In this document: in pieces, positions 40,279 through 49,801 of the stretch
Layout of the letters: the number at the start of each line of letters is the position of its first letter
Numbering within the stretch: the stretch's first letter is position 1
Source: Roseiarcus sp963806935
GTDB lineage: Bacteria; Pseudomonadota; Alphaproteobacteria; Rhizobiales; Beijerinckiaceae
Reading direction: 5' to 3'
Assembly: GCA_963806935.1 (NCBI GenBank)
Contig: CAWEAT010000008.1
Span: forward strand, 62,001 to 126,000
Length of the DNA: 64,000 nucleotides
Position numbers and translations under genes: made by a program
Notes under the pieces: generated by a model
The model's input: only the letters and a program-made list of their open reading frames with translations
What the model was told of the DNA's origin: nothing
Databases searched by the model: none

Positions 40279-41559
40279 CTATTCGCTTTCGCGAGCTATA
40301 CCCCGCCAACCAATATCGCGTCGGCAAAATCCCTCCGGCCACTTTATTCGATCGACGGCTTCGTATGCTCGTCTTTGCGCTTCGGCAATATTGCCGCCGA
40401 GCGCAGTAATCGTTAGCACGCGGCCGCCATCGGCGAATATCGCGCCGTCAACTTCGCGTGTGGCGCCGTGGAACACCACCACTCCGGGGGCTGCTTCCGC
40501 GTCTTCGATGCCGGTGATTCTGGAACCGCGAACCGCTTCGCCGGGATAGCCTCTGGCCGCCATTACTACAGCCAGCGCCGCATCTGGGTAAAACCTCGGG
40601 GGAGCGGCGCTGGACAGCGTGCCATTCGCACATGCGACAAGAAGCGGCAGAAAGTCGTCCTTGAGGCGAGGTAAGATAACCTCCGCCTCCGGATCTCCAA
40701 ACCGGACGTTGAACTCGATGACTTTTGGACCATGTGCGTCGATCATCAAGCCTGCAAACAGCACGCCCCGAAAGGGCGATCCTCTTTCATTCATCCCACG
40801 CAAAGTCGGCGCAATCACTTCCCGCATAATGCGTTGGGTCAATCCCGGAGTCATTATCGGTGGCGGAGAATAGGCGCCCATTCCGCCGGTGTTCGGTCCA
40901 GTGTCCCCATCGCCTACACGCTTGTGATCCTGCGCGCTGGCGAAAGGCATAGCGGTAACGCCGTCGCACAGAGCGAAAAATGAAACCTCTTCGCCCTCGA
41001 GGAACTCCTCGATGACGATCGATGCTCCCGCCGAAACAAGGACCTCGGACAGAAACGTATCGACCGCTAGCTCCGCCTCTTCGAGTGTCTTTGCCACGAC
41101 GACGCCCTTGCCCGCGGCAAGTCCGTCTGCTTTGACCACAATCGGCGCGCCGACATTGCGGATGTGCGCCTTCGCCTCAGCTGGCTCTCGGAATTGTCGA
41201 TAAGCCGCGGTTGGAATACCAAATTCGCGGCAAAAGTCCTTTGCATATCCCTTTGATCCCTCTAGCTTCGCCGCCTCTTTCGACGGCCCGAAGCACAATA
41301 CCCCCGCAGCTACAAGATCGTCCGCCAGTCCCGACACCAGCGGAGCTTCGGGGCCAACAACCGCAAGATTGATGGCTTCCGCTCGACAAAATGCGACCAG
41401 CTTCGCGTTGTCGTCCAAGCTCAACGGCACATTCTGCGCGACAGTTGCGCAACCGGGATTGCCGGGGGCAACGAACAGGTTCCCGATCAGAGGCGACTTG
41501 GCGCACGCTCGGGCCAACGCATGCTCCCGAGCGCCCGAACCTAGGATCAGTACATTCAT
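40279..41559 (-). CDS. purD: phosphoribosylamine--glycine ligase (GAR synthetase)
   Basis: Second step of purine synthesis, ATP-grasp fold, 426 residues: MNVLILGSGAREHALA, VVGPEAPLVSGLADDL, VVKADGLAAGKGVVVA, GEEVSFFALCDG, GPNTGGMGAYSP, EFNVRFGDPEAEVILPRL. Start ATG 41559, the second of two adjacent Met codons, at the family-typical position. It runs toward the patatin remnant; purN, another gene of the pathway, is at the far end of the window. Confidence 0.96.
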   Translation of the reverse strand: MNVLILGSGAREHALARACAKSPLIGNLFVAPGNPGCATVAQNVPLSLDDNAKLVAFCRAEAINLAVVGPEAPLVSGLADDLVAAGVLCFGPSKEAAKLEGSKGYAKDFCREFGIPTAAYRQFREPAEAKAHIRNVGAPIVVKADGLAAGKGVVVAKTLEEAELAVDTFLSEVLVSAGASIVIEEFLEGEEVSFFALCDGVTAMPFASAQDHKRVGDGDTGPNTGGMGAYSPPPIMTPGLTQRIMREVIAPTLRGMNERGSPFRGVLFAGLMIDAHGPKVIEFNVRFGDPEAEVILPRLKDDFLPLLVACANGTLSSAAPPRFYPDAALAVVMAARGYPGEAVRGSRITGIEDAEAAPGVVVFHGATREVDGAIFADGGRVLTITALGGNIAEAQRRAYEAVDRIKWPEGFCRRDIGWRGIARESE

Positions 41560-41701
41560 CATTCGGTCTCGTGTCGGGTCTTGACCGGTTTGGTACACGA
41601 TTTAGACCAGCGCTGCAGCACAACGTCGCTTTCGGAGCGGCCGCGGTCTTGACTCGCGGCTCTCAATATGGCGCAGCAACAGCGCTTTGGCGCGGGCGGT
41701 C

Positions 41702-43030
41702 ATGAATTCCGACGAATCGTGCGAAGCAACCGGACGATACTCAAATTCAACACTCTCTATGATCGATCTTGCGCCTAAGTCGCCGAACCACAAGTGGACA
41801 GCGCTCGAGAGCCATCGCAGATGGCTTTTGTCGCAGGCGGAAGCCTTATTCTCCTTTTTCGAGCGGAATATAATCAACCCTCTCGGGGGCTTCCACGATC
41901 TTGATGACAAAGGGCGACCGGCTGCACCAGGTTACGGCGCGGCCGCTAACCCGGCCCGGTATCTCTTCGCAACGTCAAGAATTACTCACGCCTATGCGAT
42001 CGCCCATCTCATGGGCCGCCCCGGCGCCGACGTCATCATCGATCATGGGGTGAATTTCCTGTGGAACGGCCATCGCGATCCTGACTACGGCGGTTACTAT
42101 TGGGGTATCGGGTATGACGGGCCTTCAGACGCCACAAAGCAGGCGTATGGCCACGCGTTCGTGCTCTTGGCCGCATCGAGCGCCAAGGTTGCGGGCCATC
42201 CAGGAGCCGACCGACTTCTCGATGACGTTTCGACTGTCATAAAAGAGCGATTTTGGGAGGAGCAATTCGGGGCGGCCGCGGAGGAATTCACCCGCGACTG
42301 GAAGCCCTACGATAATTATCGAGGCCAGAACTCGAACATGCATCTGACAGAGTCGCTGATGGCCGCGTTCGAGGCAACACACGATTCTACATATCTTAGG
42401 ATGGCGGAGCGGATTGCCGATCTCATTATTCGTCGCCACGCCGCTGCGGAGGGTTGGCGGCTTCCCGAACACTTCACCGATCAATGGACGATAAATCGCG
42501 CTTACTCGGGAAATCCGACCTTTCGTCCCTACGGAACCACTCCCGGCCATTCGCTCGAATGGTCGCGCCTGTTGCTCCAGTTATGGGAGCTTGGCGGCCG
42601 TAAATTGGATTGGCTTCCCCAAAGTTCGAAGGCGCTGTTCAGCCAGGCGGTCAGAGACGGCTGGGATGAAGACAAGGGAGGTTTCTACTATACCCTGGAT
42701 TGGAACGGGAGTCCGCTGGTTCGAGACCGATATTGGTGGCCGTGCTGCGAAGGCATCGGCGCGAGCGCTTTCCTCAATGCGATAGACGGCGATCCTATTT
42801 ACGAGCGCTGGTACCGTCAGATTTGGAGCTTCATCGCCACCCAATTCATCGACCGGGAGAACGGGGGTTGGCGAGCACAGGTCGACGATACAATGCGGCC
42901 GAATTCCGGACCGTTCTTTGGCAAAGTGGATATCTACCACTCTTTGCAAGCGTGTCTCATTCCAACTCTGCCAACGACGGGAAGCGTGACGAGAGGCATA
43001 ATCGAGAACGGCTCACGCGGCGGCCCCTGA
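41702..43030 (+). CDS. AGE-family sugar epimerase/isomerase (YihS-like)
   Basis: An (alpha/alpha)6-barrel protein of 442 residues in the N-acylglucosamine 2-epimerase superfamily. Catalytic-type histidines are visible in QNSNMHLTESLMAAFE and GHSLEWSRLLLQLWE, and the end GKVDIYHSLQACLIP is typical of the aldose-ketose isomerase branch (mannose, glucose/fructose or sulfoquinovose). The substrate cannot be decided. Start at ATG 41702 is tentative; ATG 41759 (MIDLAPKS) is an alternative. Divergent from purD. Confidence 0.85.
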   Translation: MNSDESCEATGRYSNSTLSMIDLAPKSPNHKWTALESHRRWLLSQAEALFSFFERNIINPLGGFHDLDDKGRPAAPGYGAAANPARYLFATSRITHAYAIAHLMGRPGADVIIDHGVNFLWNGHRDPDYGGYYWGIGYDGPSDATKQAYGHAFVLLAASSAKVAGHPGADRLLDDVSTVIKERFWEEQFGAAAEEFTRDWKPYDNYRGQNSNMHLTESLMAAFEATHDSTYLRMAERIADLIIRRHAAAEGWRLPEHFTDQWTINRAYSGNPTFRPYGTTPGHSLEWSRLLLQLWELGGRKLDWLPQSSKALFSQAVRDGWDEDKGGFYYTLDWNGSPLVRDRYWWPCCEGIGASAFLNAIDGDPIYERWYRQIWSFIATQFIDRENGGWRAQVDDTMRPNSGPFFGKVDIYHSLQACLIPTLPTTGSVTRGIIENGSRGGP

Positions 43031-43074
43031 TCGTTTCAACGTGGATCCAAGAGCCCGCGTAACGTTCCAAGACT

Positions 43075-43117
43075 CCCCCGTGGCGCGCGGCAACAAACTC
43101 GCGCAAAATAGCGGGGG
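43075..43117. terminator. possible bidirectional hairpin between convergent genes
   Basis: Outer arms CCCCCG and CGGGGG enclose inner arms GCGCG and CGCGC. It lies exactly between the stops of the epimerase gene and creA. There is no T-run on either strand, so it may only block or stabilise transcripts. Confidence 0.3.
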
Positions 43118-43639
43118 CTAGCGGACGAAGTCCGCACATTTTTGCGCCCCATTGTCCCCGGTTCCCCAAGGCTGAATTGGTACGGTTGAAGTCGAATTTT
43201 TCGGTGAGCCCTCGATCAATTTATCACTGTAGGTCATGTAAACTAGAATATTGCGCTTTGTATCGCATCCGCGCACGATTTGCATTTTCTTGAATATCAG
43301 CGAACGGCGCTCGCTGAAGACGACATCGCCTTGGGCGAAAGTTCCCTTGAACTTGATTGGACCATATTGCCGACACGACAGAGAAATGTCCGATGTCTGT
43401 TCGGCCAGCCCCAGTGCACCTGAGAGTCCGCCCTTTTCGGGCGCCGTGTAGTGACATGCAACGCCATCAATTAGCGGATCGTCGACCCCATACACGGCCA
43501 GCTTGTCGTTGGGCGTCAATAGTTTGAACGTGGTCGACTTGCGGAAGATCAGATCCGGGTCAGAAGGATCGGCGCCGGCCGAACCAGACGATGCGATCAT
43601 GACGAGGAATGCCGCCGCGATTTGCCAGATACAGTTCAT
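43118..43639 (-). CDS. creA: CreA family protein
   Basis: Exported protein of 173 residues with a signal peptide (AAAFLVMIASSGSAGA). Matches the CreA family through the body: TTFKLLTPNDKLAVYGVDDP, GGLSGALGLAEQTSDISLSC, GDVVFSERRSLIFKKMQIVR, YSDKLIEGSPKNSTSTVPI. The function of CreA is not established despite its name (catabolite regulation protein A). ATG 43639 chosen because the signal peptide starts there. Confidence 0.9.
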   Translation of the reverse strand: MNCIWQIAAAFLVMIASSGSAGADPSDPDLIFRKSTTFKLLTPNDKLAVYGVDDPLIDGVACHYTAPEKGGLSGALGLAEQTSDISLSCRQYGPIKFKGTFAQGDVVFSERRSLIFKKMQIVRGCDTKRNILVYMTYSDKLIEGSPKNSTSTVPIQPWGTGDNGAQKCADFVR

Positions 43640-43835
43640 ACTTTTGCGCCTCACGATCCCAAGAGGCGCAAAAGCGCCAAACCGGTCCTTGTATGTGGAG
43701 GCTGCGCTCGCAAAGCCAAGAAGGGGTCACGACATTCTCCACCAGACCGATTACGGGATTTTTCGATCGCCGCTGGCCTGAGGCCCCGGCAGCGGGCATA
43801 TTGAGCGCGGCCGCTTTCTCGGACGAGGTAGCGGC

Positions 43836-46393
43836 TTGAGTCGTGAACCATGGAACGGCGGGGCTCGCTTGCCAGGACGAATCTCTTCGGCGATAGCCGG
43901 CAAAGCCTCCGGTTCAGAACGGTTTGAAGCTTGGACCGGAAATTACTCGCCACTCCCGGGCATTCCTGACGAATTCATCGACGCCAACGGCGTGAGCCGT
44001 CCGCATTGGCGAAAGATGCTCTCCGCGCTCGCGGAGTACGAGCCGAACGAAATTCAACAGAGCTTTGCGACCGCCGATCGGCGGATCCGAAATCGAGGGC
44101 TGTCCTATCGCGTCGCGGGCGAACAGGATGAGCGCGTCTGGCCAATCAGTCGCATGCCGTTGCTGCTGACCGAGGAGGAATGGCGCGGAATTGCAGCGGG
44201 CGTGGCGCAGCGAGCCGAGTTGATGGAGCGAGTGCTCGCTGATGTTTATGGGGAAGGTCGCCTGATAGCGGAAGGCGCGCTCCCCCTTCCTGCGCTCACA
44301 GGTTCAAAGGACTACATTGCGGCGATACGTGGCGTCAGACCGCCGGGAGGGCGGTGGCTTCGTCTTTACGCAGTGGACATCGGCCGCGGACCAGACGGTT
44401 CTTGGTGGGCATTGAGCGACCGAGCGCAAGCGCCGTCCGGTTGCGGCTATGCATTAGAAAACCGGCTGGTGGTTTCTCAGGCGTTTCCGGATCTGTACGC
44501 TCAGCTCAACGTGGAAAGGCTGGCGCCATTCTTTCGATCTTTGAGCGCAGGCTTGAAGTCGGCGGGCCAGAGAGCCGAGCCCCGCATCAGCATCCTGAGC
44601 CCCGGTCCTCTAAGTTTAACCTATTTCGAGCAGGCCTATCTGGCGCGCTATCTCGGCTTTCTGCTGGTGGAAGGCGAAGATCTCGTCATGCGCGACGGGC
44701 GCATCTTTGTCCGTACGATCGCCGGCCTGAAGCAGTGCGACGTCATCTGGCGGCATATTGACGCAGACTGGTGCGATCCGCTCGAGCTGAACGCCTCCTC
44801 CCGCATCGGTGTGCCGGGTCTCCTCGAAGCGATACGGAACGGCGGAGTCGCGGTCGAGAACATGCCAGGCGCCGGGCTCGTCGAGGCGCGCGCGCTTCTG
44901 GCGTTCTTGCCCGTGCTTGCCCGGCGTTTGCTCGACCAGGACTTGGTCATACCCAACATCGCCACGTGGTGGTGCGGACAATCGCGGGAACGAGAGAGGG
45001 TCCTCGACGAGTTCGACAAAATCTCGATCGCCGCGGCCTTCGGCGATGAGCTGCCAGGGCTGAACGGTCAATCGAGCGTAATCGCGGCCGAATTGCCGCC
45101 TAACGATCGCCAGCGGATGCGCGATTCGATCGCGCTTCGCGGAATCGACTATGTTGGACAAGATATTGTTCGACTGTCGACCACGCCGCGCTGGACGCAA
45201 GGCAGACTCGAACCACGGCCGTTCGTTTTGCGCGTTTATTGCGCCGCGACGATGGACGGCTGGCGCGTCATGCCAGGTGGATTTTGCCGAATTTCCGATC
45301 GCGCCGACGCGCGCGCGGTCGCAATGGGCGATGGCGTCGAATCCGCGGATGTCTGGGTGCTCGCTGAAAATCCGGTCGAGATCTCCAGCCTTCTCCCCTC
45401 TCCCGAAAGCGCACGCATTACTCGTCTTTTGGGAAACCTTCCGAGTTCGCGCTGCGGATAGCCTTTTCTGGTTCGGCCGCTACCTCGAAAGAGCTGAAGC
45501 GACGTTGCGCGTCGTCCGTTGTCTAAGCGCACGGTCAGTCGATCCGGACGCCCCAATGCGACTCGGCCGTCAGTCGCTTGATCGACTGATGGGCGTTCTC
45601 GTCGGTTGGGGCGCGGCCAATCCGACTGCGGTTGCGAAAGGCGCGGCCGCGGCGAGCGAGCAGGGTCTGCGCAGTCCGGCCAATTACGGCTCCGCTCTAT
45701 CGCTCGCCCATTCGGCTCGCAATGCCGCCTCGGTCATACGAGAGAGGTTGACGCATCAGACTTGGGCCTTGATCGGTCGTCTGGAAGTTGCGCTCAAGCC
45801 GACGCGAGATCGGCGTCCATCCGCGGGTGAAATTGTCGATGTCGCGGACGAGGCGCTTAACCACCATCGCGGCGCTTTCGGGATTGTTCGACGAAAATTT
45901 CAACCGTGGCGCAGGCTGGGTCTTTTACGAAATGGGACGATGCGTCGAACGAGGAGCGAACACGTGTCGGTTGTTGCGGCAATTCGCCGCCCATGACGCA
46001 ACCGAGCACTCGCTCGGGGTGATGCTCGATCTGATAGATTCCCAGATCACTTACCGCTCAAGATACCTCGTAGGAATTGCGCTGGCGCCTGTCCGCGACA
46101 TGGCTTTGTTGGATCCATTCAATCCGCGATCGGTTGCATTTCAGGTCAACCGCATTGACGAAGGAATAGGCACCCTTCCCACTCTGCGCCGGGACGGGAT
46201 GCTCGAAGAGCCGAGGCGCCTGACGACCCTCCTGCGAGCCGAACTGACCGCCGAACGAGCTGAATTGGTCGACGACGCGCGTATTTTGGCGGTCGAGCAG
46301 GAACTCCTTACATTGGCGAACGCGATCGCCGCACGGTATTTCCTGCAAGGAGCCGGTCAAGGTCGCGCTGAGAAATTCACGGGACTCGAGTGA
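43836..46393 (+). CDS. circularly permuted ATP-grasp + alpha-E fusion protein, two +1 shifts
   Basis: N-terminal part (about 540 residues) is a circularly permuted type 2 ATP-grasp (PRISILSPGPLSLTYFEQAYLARY ...; VENMPGAGLVEARALLAFLP); C-terminal part is an alpha-E (DUF403) domain (AADSLFWFGRYLERAEATLR; GLFDENFNRGAGWVFYEMGR). The two are in different frames: +1 at the TT doublet 45446-45447 (corrected site GAGTC, a GANTC site) and +1 at AA 45859-45860. Removing both gives one 851-residue ORF. Predicted peptide-ligase-like enzyme; overlaps the transglutaminase start. Confidence 0.88.
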
Positions 46394-47259
46394 TCTACGA
46401 GATCACGCATCTCACGCGCTACAGCTATGGCGCGATCGTCGAGTTTACGACCGGAGTATTGCGACTTACCCCTCGTGCCGGCGACGGCCAAGAGGTCCAA
46501 CGATTCAGTATTGTGACTGAGCCTGTTTCGCGGCCTCTGACGGAACGGCTCAACTCGTTTGGCAACCGCGTCACAAGCCTTCGGATCGAGAAACCCCACC
46601 GGCAGCTCTCAATCACAGCGTCGTCACGCGTACGCGTCAATCGAACGGCCGCCCCGATGCGAAGCCCCGCTTGGGAGAGCGTCGCTGCGGAGGCGATCGC
46701 GATGACGTCTCTCGATCCAGACTGCCCGGCAATCGCGCTCTACCCATCCCGCCGTGTTGCGCTGTTTGACGAGGCGACAGCCTATGCCAAACAGAGCTTC
46801 GCGCCGGGCCGTCCGGTTTTTGACGCGGCCAACGAGTTGGCTCAGCGCATTCAGTCCGACTTCACCTATGATCCAGAGGCGACTGAGGTCAGTACGCCCG
46901 CGGCCGAAGCCTTTGGTCGCCGACGGGGCGTCTGCCAGGATTTCGCCCATATCATGATCGCCGCAGTGCGCGGCATAGGCCTGCCGGCGCTTTATGTGAG
47001 CGGATACATTCGGACCATCCCGCCGCCCGGCAAAGAACGTCTCGCGGGCGCAGACGCAACTCATGCGTGGGTTTCGGTGTGGTGCGGCGCGTCGCTCGGT
47101 TGGAGAGACTTCGACCCCACGAACGCAACGTCAATTCAAAACGACCACATTGTCGTCGCAAGGGGACGAGATTACTCCGACGTCTCCCCGATAGAGAGCA
47201 TGGTGCTGTCGTCGGGGCGCCATCGGCTCGAGGTCGAAGTCGACGTCATTCCCGTCTAG
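46390..47259 (+). CDS. transglutaminase-like cysteine peptidase family protein
   Basis: A 289-residue protein with the bacterial transglutaminase-like N-terminal domain (YEITHLTRYSYGAIVEFTTG) and a TGc core with the Cys-His-Asp set: Cys in FGRRRGVCQDFAHI, His in ADATHAWVSVW, Asp in WRDFDPTNA. The GTG start overlaps the stop of the ATP-grasp/alpha-E gene (GTGA), so the two are coupled. This pair is conserved in many proteobacteria, often with the Anbu proteasome-like peptidase, which is absent here. Confidence 0.92.
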   Translation: MIYEITHLTRYSYGAIVEFTTGVLRLTPRAGDGQEVQRFSIVTEPVSRPLTERLNSFGNRVTSLRIEKPHRQLSITASSRVRVNRTAAPMRSPAWESVAAEAIAMTSLDPDCPAIALYPSRRVALFDEATAYAKQSFAPGRPVFDAANELAQRIQSDFTYDPEATEVSTPAAEAFGRRRGVCQDFAHIMIAAVRGIGLPALYVSGYIRTIPPPGKERLAGADATHAWVSVWCGASLGWRDFDPTNATSIQNDHIVVARGRDYSDVSPIESMVLSSGRHRLEVEVDVIPV

Positions 47260-47513
47260 CCGCCTGCCGCTGACGAGCCGCTTCTGCCCCAAAGGTCCGA
47301 CGGTCTTTCAATTCCTTCGACGCCCGTTTCTATTTGCCCAACACATTCACACATTCTGTTATATATTGACCCTGTCGGCGGCTATTTCCCAGGTCGTCGA
47401 GCTGCACGGCAATTGCGCCCGGGCGGTCTGAGAGCACAGATGGGGTTCGGTCGACGCTGGCGCCGTTGTTTCGAACATGCTTTAAGGTCGGCGCTGCCAA
47501 GGAGTTCCCAGCA

Positions 47514-47753
47514 ATGGCGGATCGCGTCATTCCGCATTTTCACAACGATCTCGGCGTCCCTTCGATCAGGGTTGGGGTGAAAGAGTTCATGTGCACTGGC
47601 GCAAGACCGCCGTTTGATCATCCTCACATCTTCATCGACATGGGTTCGGACGTCGAGGCGATCTGTTCCTATTGTTCAACCCGGTACGTGTACGACGGCG
47701 GCCTGAAAGGACATTGCTCTCCCGCCGAGTGCGAGTTGAGCGACGTCGCGTGA
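47514..47753 (+). CDS. zf-CHCC zinc-finger protein, NDUFS6-like
   Basis: A 79-residue protein with the zinc-ligand pattern of the zf-CHCC family: FMCTGARPPFDHPHIFID, then ICSYCSTRYVY. The family includes the mitochondrial complex I subunit NDUFS6, and alphaproteobacteria carry short homologues. ATG 47514 has AAGGAG nine bases upstream. It ends 3 bases before the monooxygenase start, so the two should be co-transcribed. Confidence 0.88.
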   Translation: MADRVIPHFHNDLGVPSIRVGVKEFMCTGARPPFDHPHIFIDMGSDVEAICSYCSTRYVYDGGLKGHCSPAECELSDVA

Positions 47754-47756
47754 GGG

Positions 47757-48943
47757 GTGCGCCCGCGGGCCATCATCGCTGGCGCAGGAATCGGCGGACT
47801 TGCCGCGGCAATAGCGCTGTCGCAGGCAGGCTTCGAGATCGCGATTTTCGAGCGAACTGACAAGCTCGAGGAATTCGGCGCAGGACTGCAAATCACTCCA
47901 AACGCCACCCGCCTCTTGGCGCGATTTGGCGTTCTTGCGCGAGTGCGCGAACTCTCGTCGAAGCCCTCCGCGGTATTGGCGCTACGCGGTTCGGATAATG
48001 CCAGGCTGATGCGCCTGCCCCTTGACGACGCCGAGCGCCGCTGGGGCGCCGAATATCTGATCATTCACCGCGCCGACCTGCAGACCGCGTTGATCGAAGC
48101 CATCAGCGGTCACCCGGGCATCGACTTGTCCCTCGGCACGACGGTTACTGGATTTGCGACCGACGGCGACGCCATTTCAGTTGATCTGCGGCGTGGCGGC
48201 GCGACCGCGAGCGACAAGGCCGATCTCCTGATTGGCGCAGACGGCCTGCGCTCTCAGGTGCGCAACGGATTGCACTTCGGCCGGCCGGATCAAGCCGACT
48301 TTACCGGGCGCGTCGCCTATCGCGCGCTCGTCAACGCCAAGGAAATCGATCCCCGCTGGGCGCGAAGCGAGATTGTTCTGCGTTTGGGACCTGAGGCGCA
48401 CCTCGTCCAATATCCGTTGCGTCGCGGATCGATCATCAATCTGGTGGCGACTATTGGCGCTCCATCGCCGGCAGGCGGCGCGCCGACCGGCAATTTAACG
48501 GCGCGGCCGACCCGTCAACTCTCGAGCGGGCGTTCGCAGGGTGGTCGAAGGAAGCGCGAGCGCTGATCGCCGCGCCGGTCGAATGGCGGGCCTGGCCGCT
48601 CTACTGCCGGCCGCCAATTCGTTCATTCTCTCTTGGCCGCACGGCGTTGGTGGGCGATGCGGCTCATCCGATGGTTCCCTTCCTTGCACAGGGGGCGGCC
48701 CAGGCAATCGAGGATGCGGGGGCGTTGGGGCGCGCGGTCGCTCAAATGCACGACATCCCAGCGGCGCTCGCGGCTTATTCGCGCGATCGAGTGGGGAGAG
48801 CGGCACGAGTTCAACGTGAAGCGCTCAGACAGGGCCGCATCTATCATCTGGGGGGCGCCGCGGCGCTCGCTCGCGATACGACGATGAAGATCCTTGGCCC
48901 GCGTCGCCTCGCCGAACGTTACGACTGGCTTTACGGCGCCTGA
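47757..48943 (+). CDS. FAD-dependent monooxygenase (salicylate/UbiH-like), -1 shift
   Basis: Class A flavin monooxygenase: GAGIGGLAAAIALSQAGF (FAD), LLIGADGLRSQVRNGL (DG motif), and LVGDAAHPMVPFLAQGAAQ (GD motif). The first two are in the frame of the GTG start at 47757 and the last is in another. The break is near 48447-48450; adding one base gives DYWRSIAGRRRAD and a 395-residue protein of usual length. This is one of three -1 cases. The substrate is unknown; the family hydroxylates aromatic acids or quinone precursors. Confidence 0.82.
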
Positions 48944-49027
48944 CGCCCGCTCGCATCCACGTCTGCCGGGCCCGCTCGCGGATTTGAGCTCGCGAGCGTC
49001 GCCAGGTCGCAGCGGCGAGAAGCAACC

Positions 49028-49801
49028 TCAATGCAGGATCTGGCTGAGGAACAGCTTCGTACGTTCATGTTGCGGATGGTCGAAGAACGGCGCCGGCGCA
49101 TTCACCTCGACAATCTCTCCCATGTCCATGAATACGACACGATCGGCAACCTGGCGCGCGAAACTCATCTCATGCGTCACGACGATCATCGTCATGCCCT
49201 CCTGCGCGAGCTCAAACATCGTTTCGAGGACCTCCTTCACCATCTCAGGATCGAGAGAAGACGTCGGCTCATCGAACAGCATGATCTTCGGGGTCATGCA
49301 CAATGCTCGCGCAATCGCCGCCCGCTGCTGCTGACCGCCGGAGAGCTGGCCGGGATATTTATGAGCCTGGTCCAGGATTTTCACCCGCGAGAGCAACTTC
49401 ACAGCCAGTTCGTCCGCCTCGCGTCGGGGCATCTTGCGAACCCAGATCGGCGCCAGCGCGCAATTCTCAAGAACAGTCAGGTGCGGGAAGAGGTTGAAGC
49501 TTTGGAACACCATTCCGACTTCCCGCCGCACCTCATCGATGCGTTTGACGTCGTCGGTCAGTTCCACTCCGTCGACCACAATGGATCCACGCTGATGTTC
49601 CTCGAGACGATTGACGCATCTGATCAGCGTTGACTTTCCGGAGCCGGACGGACCGCAGACCACGATACGCTCTCCGCGGCCAACGGTCAGGTTGATGTTC
49701 CGCAACACGTGAAAGCTTCCATACCATTTGTGAACTCCGGCAAAGCGGATCGCGGCGTCGCCGGTCAGTTCGGTGACGGTCGGCGCGCCGAGGCTCGACA
49801 T
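49028..49801 (-). CDS. aapP: amino-acid ABC transporter ATP-binding protein
   Basis: A 257-residue polar-amino-acid-type ATPase: Walker A GPSGSGKSTLIR, signature LSGGQQQRAAIARAL, Walker B IMLFDEPTSSLDPEM, H-loop VTHEMSF. Energises uptake through the two permeases encoded just upstream. ATG 49801 overlaps the permease stop (TGATG). Upstream open sequence in this frame only shadows the permease gene. Confidence 0.94.
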   Translation of the reverse strand: MSSLGAPTVTELTGDAAIRFAGVHKWYGSFHVLRNINLTVGRGERIVVCGPSGSGKSTLIRCVNRLEEHQRGSIVVDGVELTDDVKRIDEVRREVGMVFQSFNLFPHLTVLENCALAPIWVRKMPRREADELAVKLLSRVKILDQAHKYPGQLSGGQQQRAAIARALCMTPKIMLFDEPTSSLDPEMVKEVLETMFELAQEGMTMIVVTHEMSFARQVADRVVFMDMGEIVEVNAPAPFFDHPQHERTKLFLSQILH

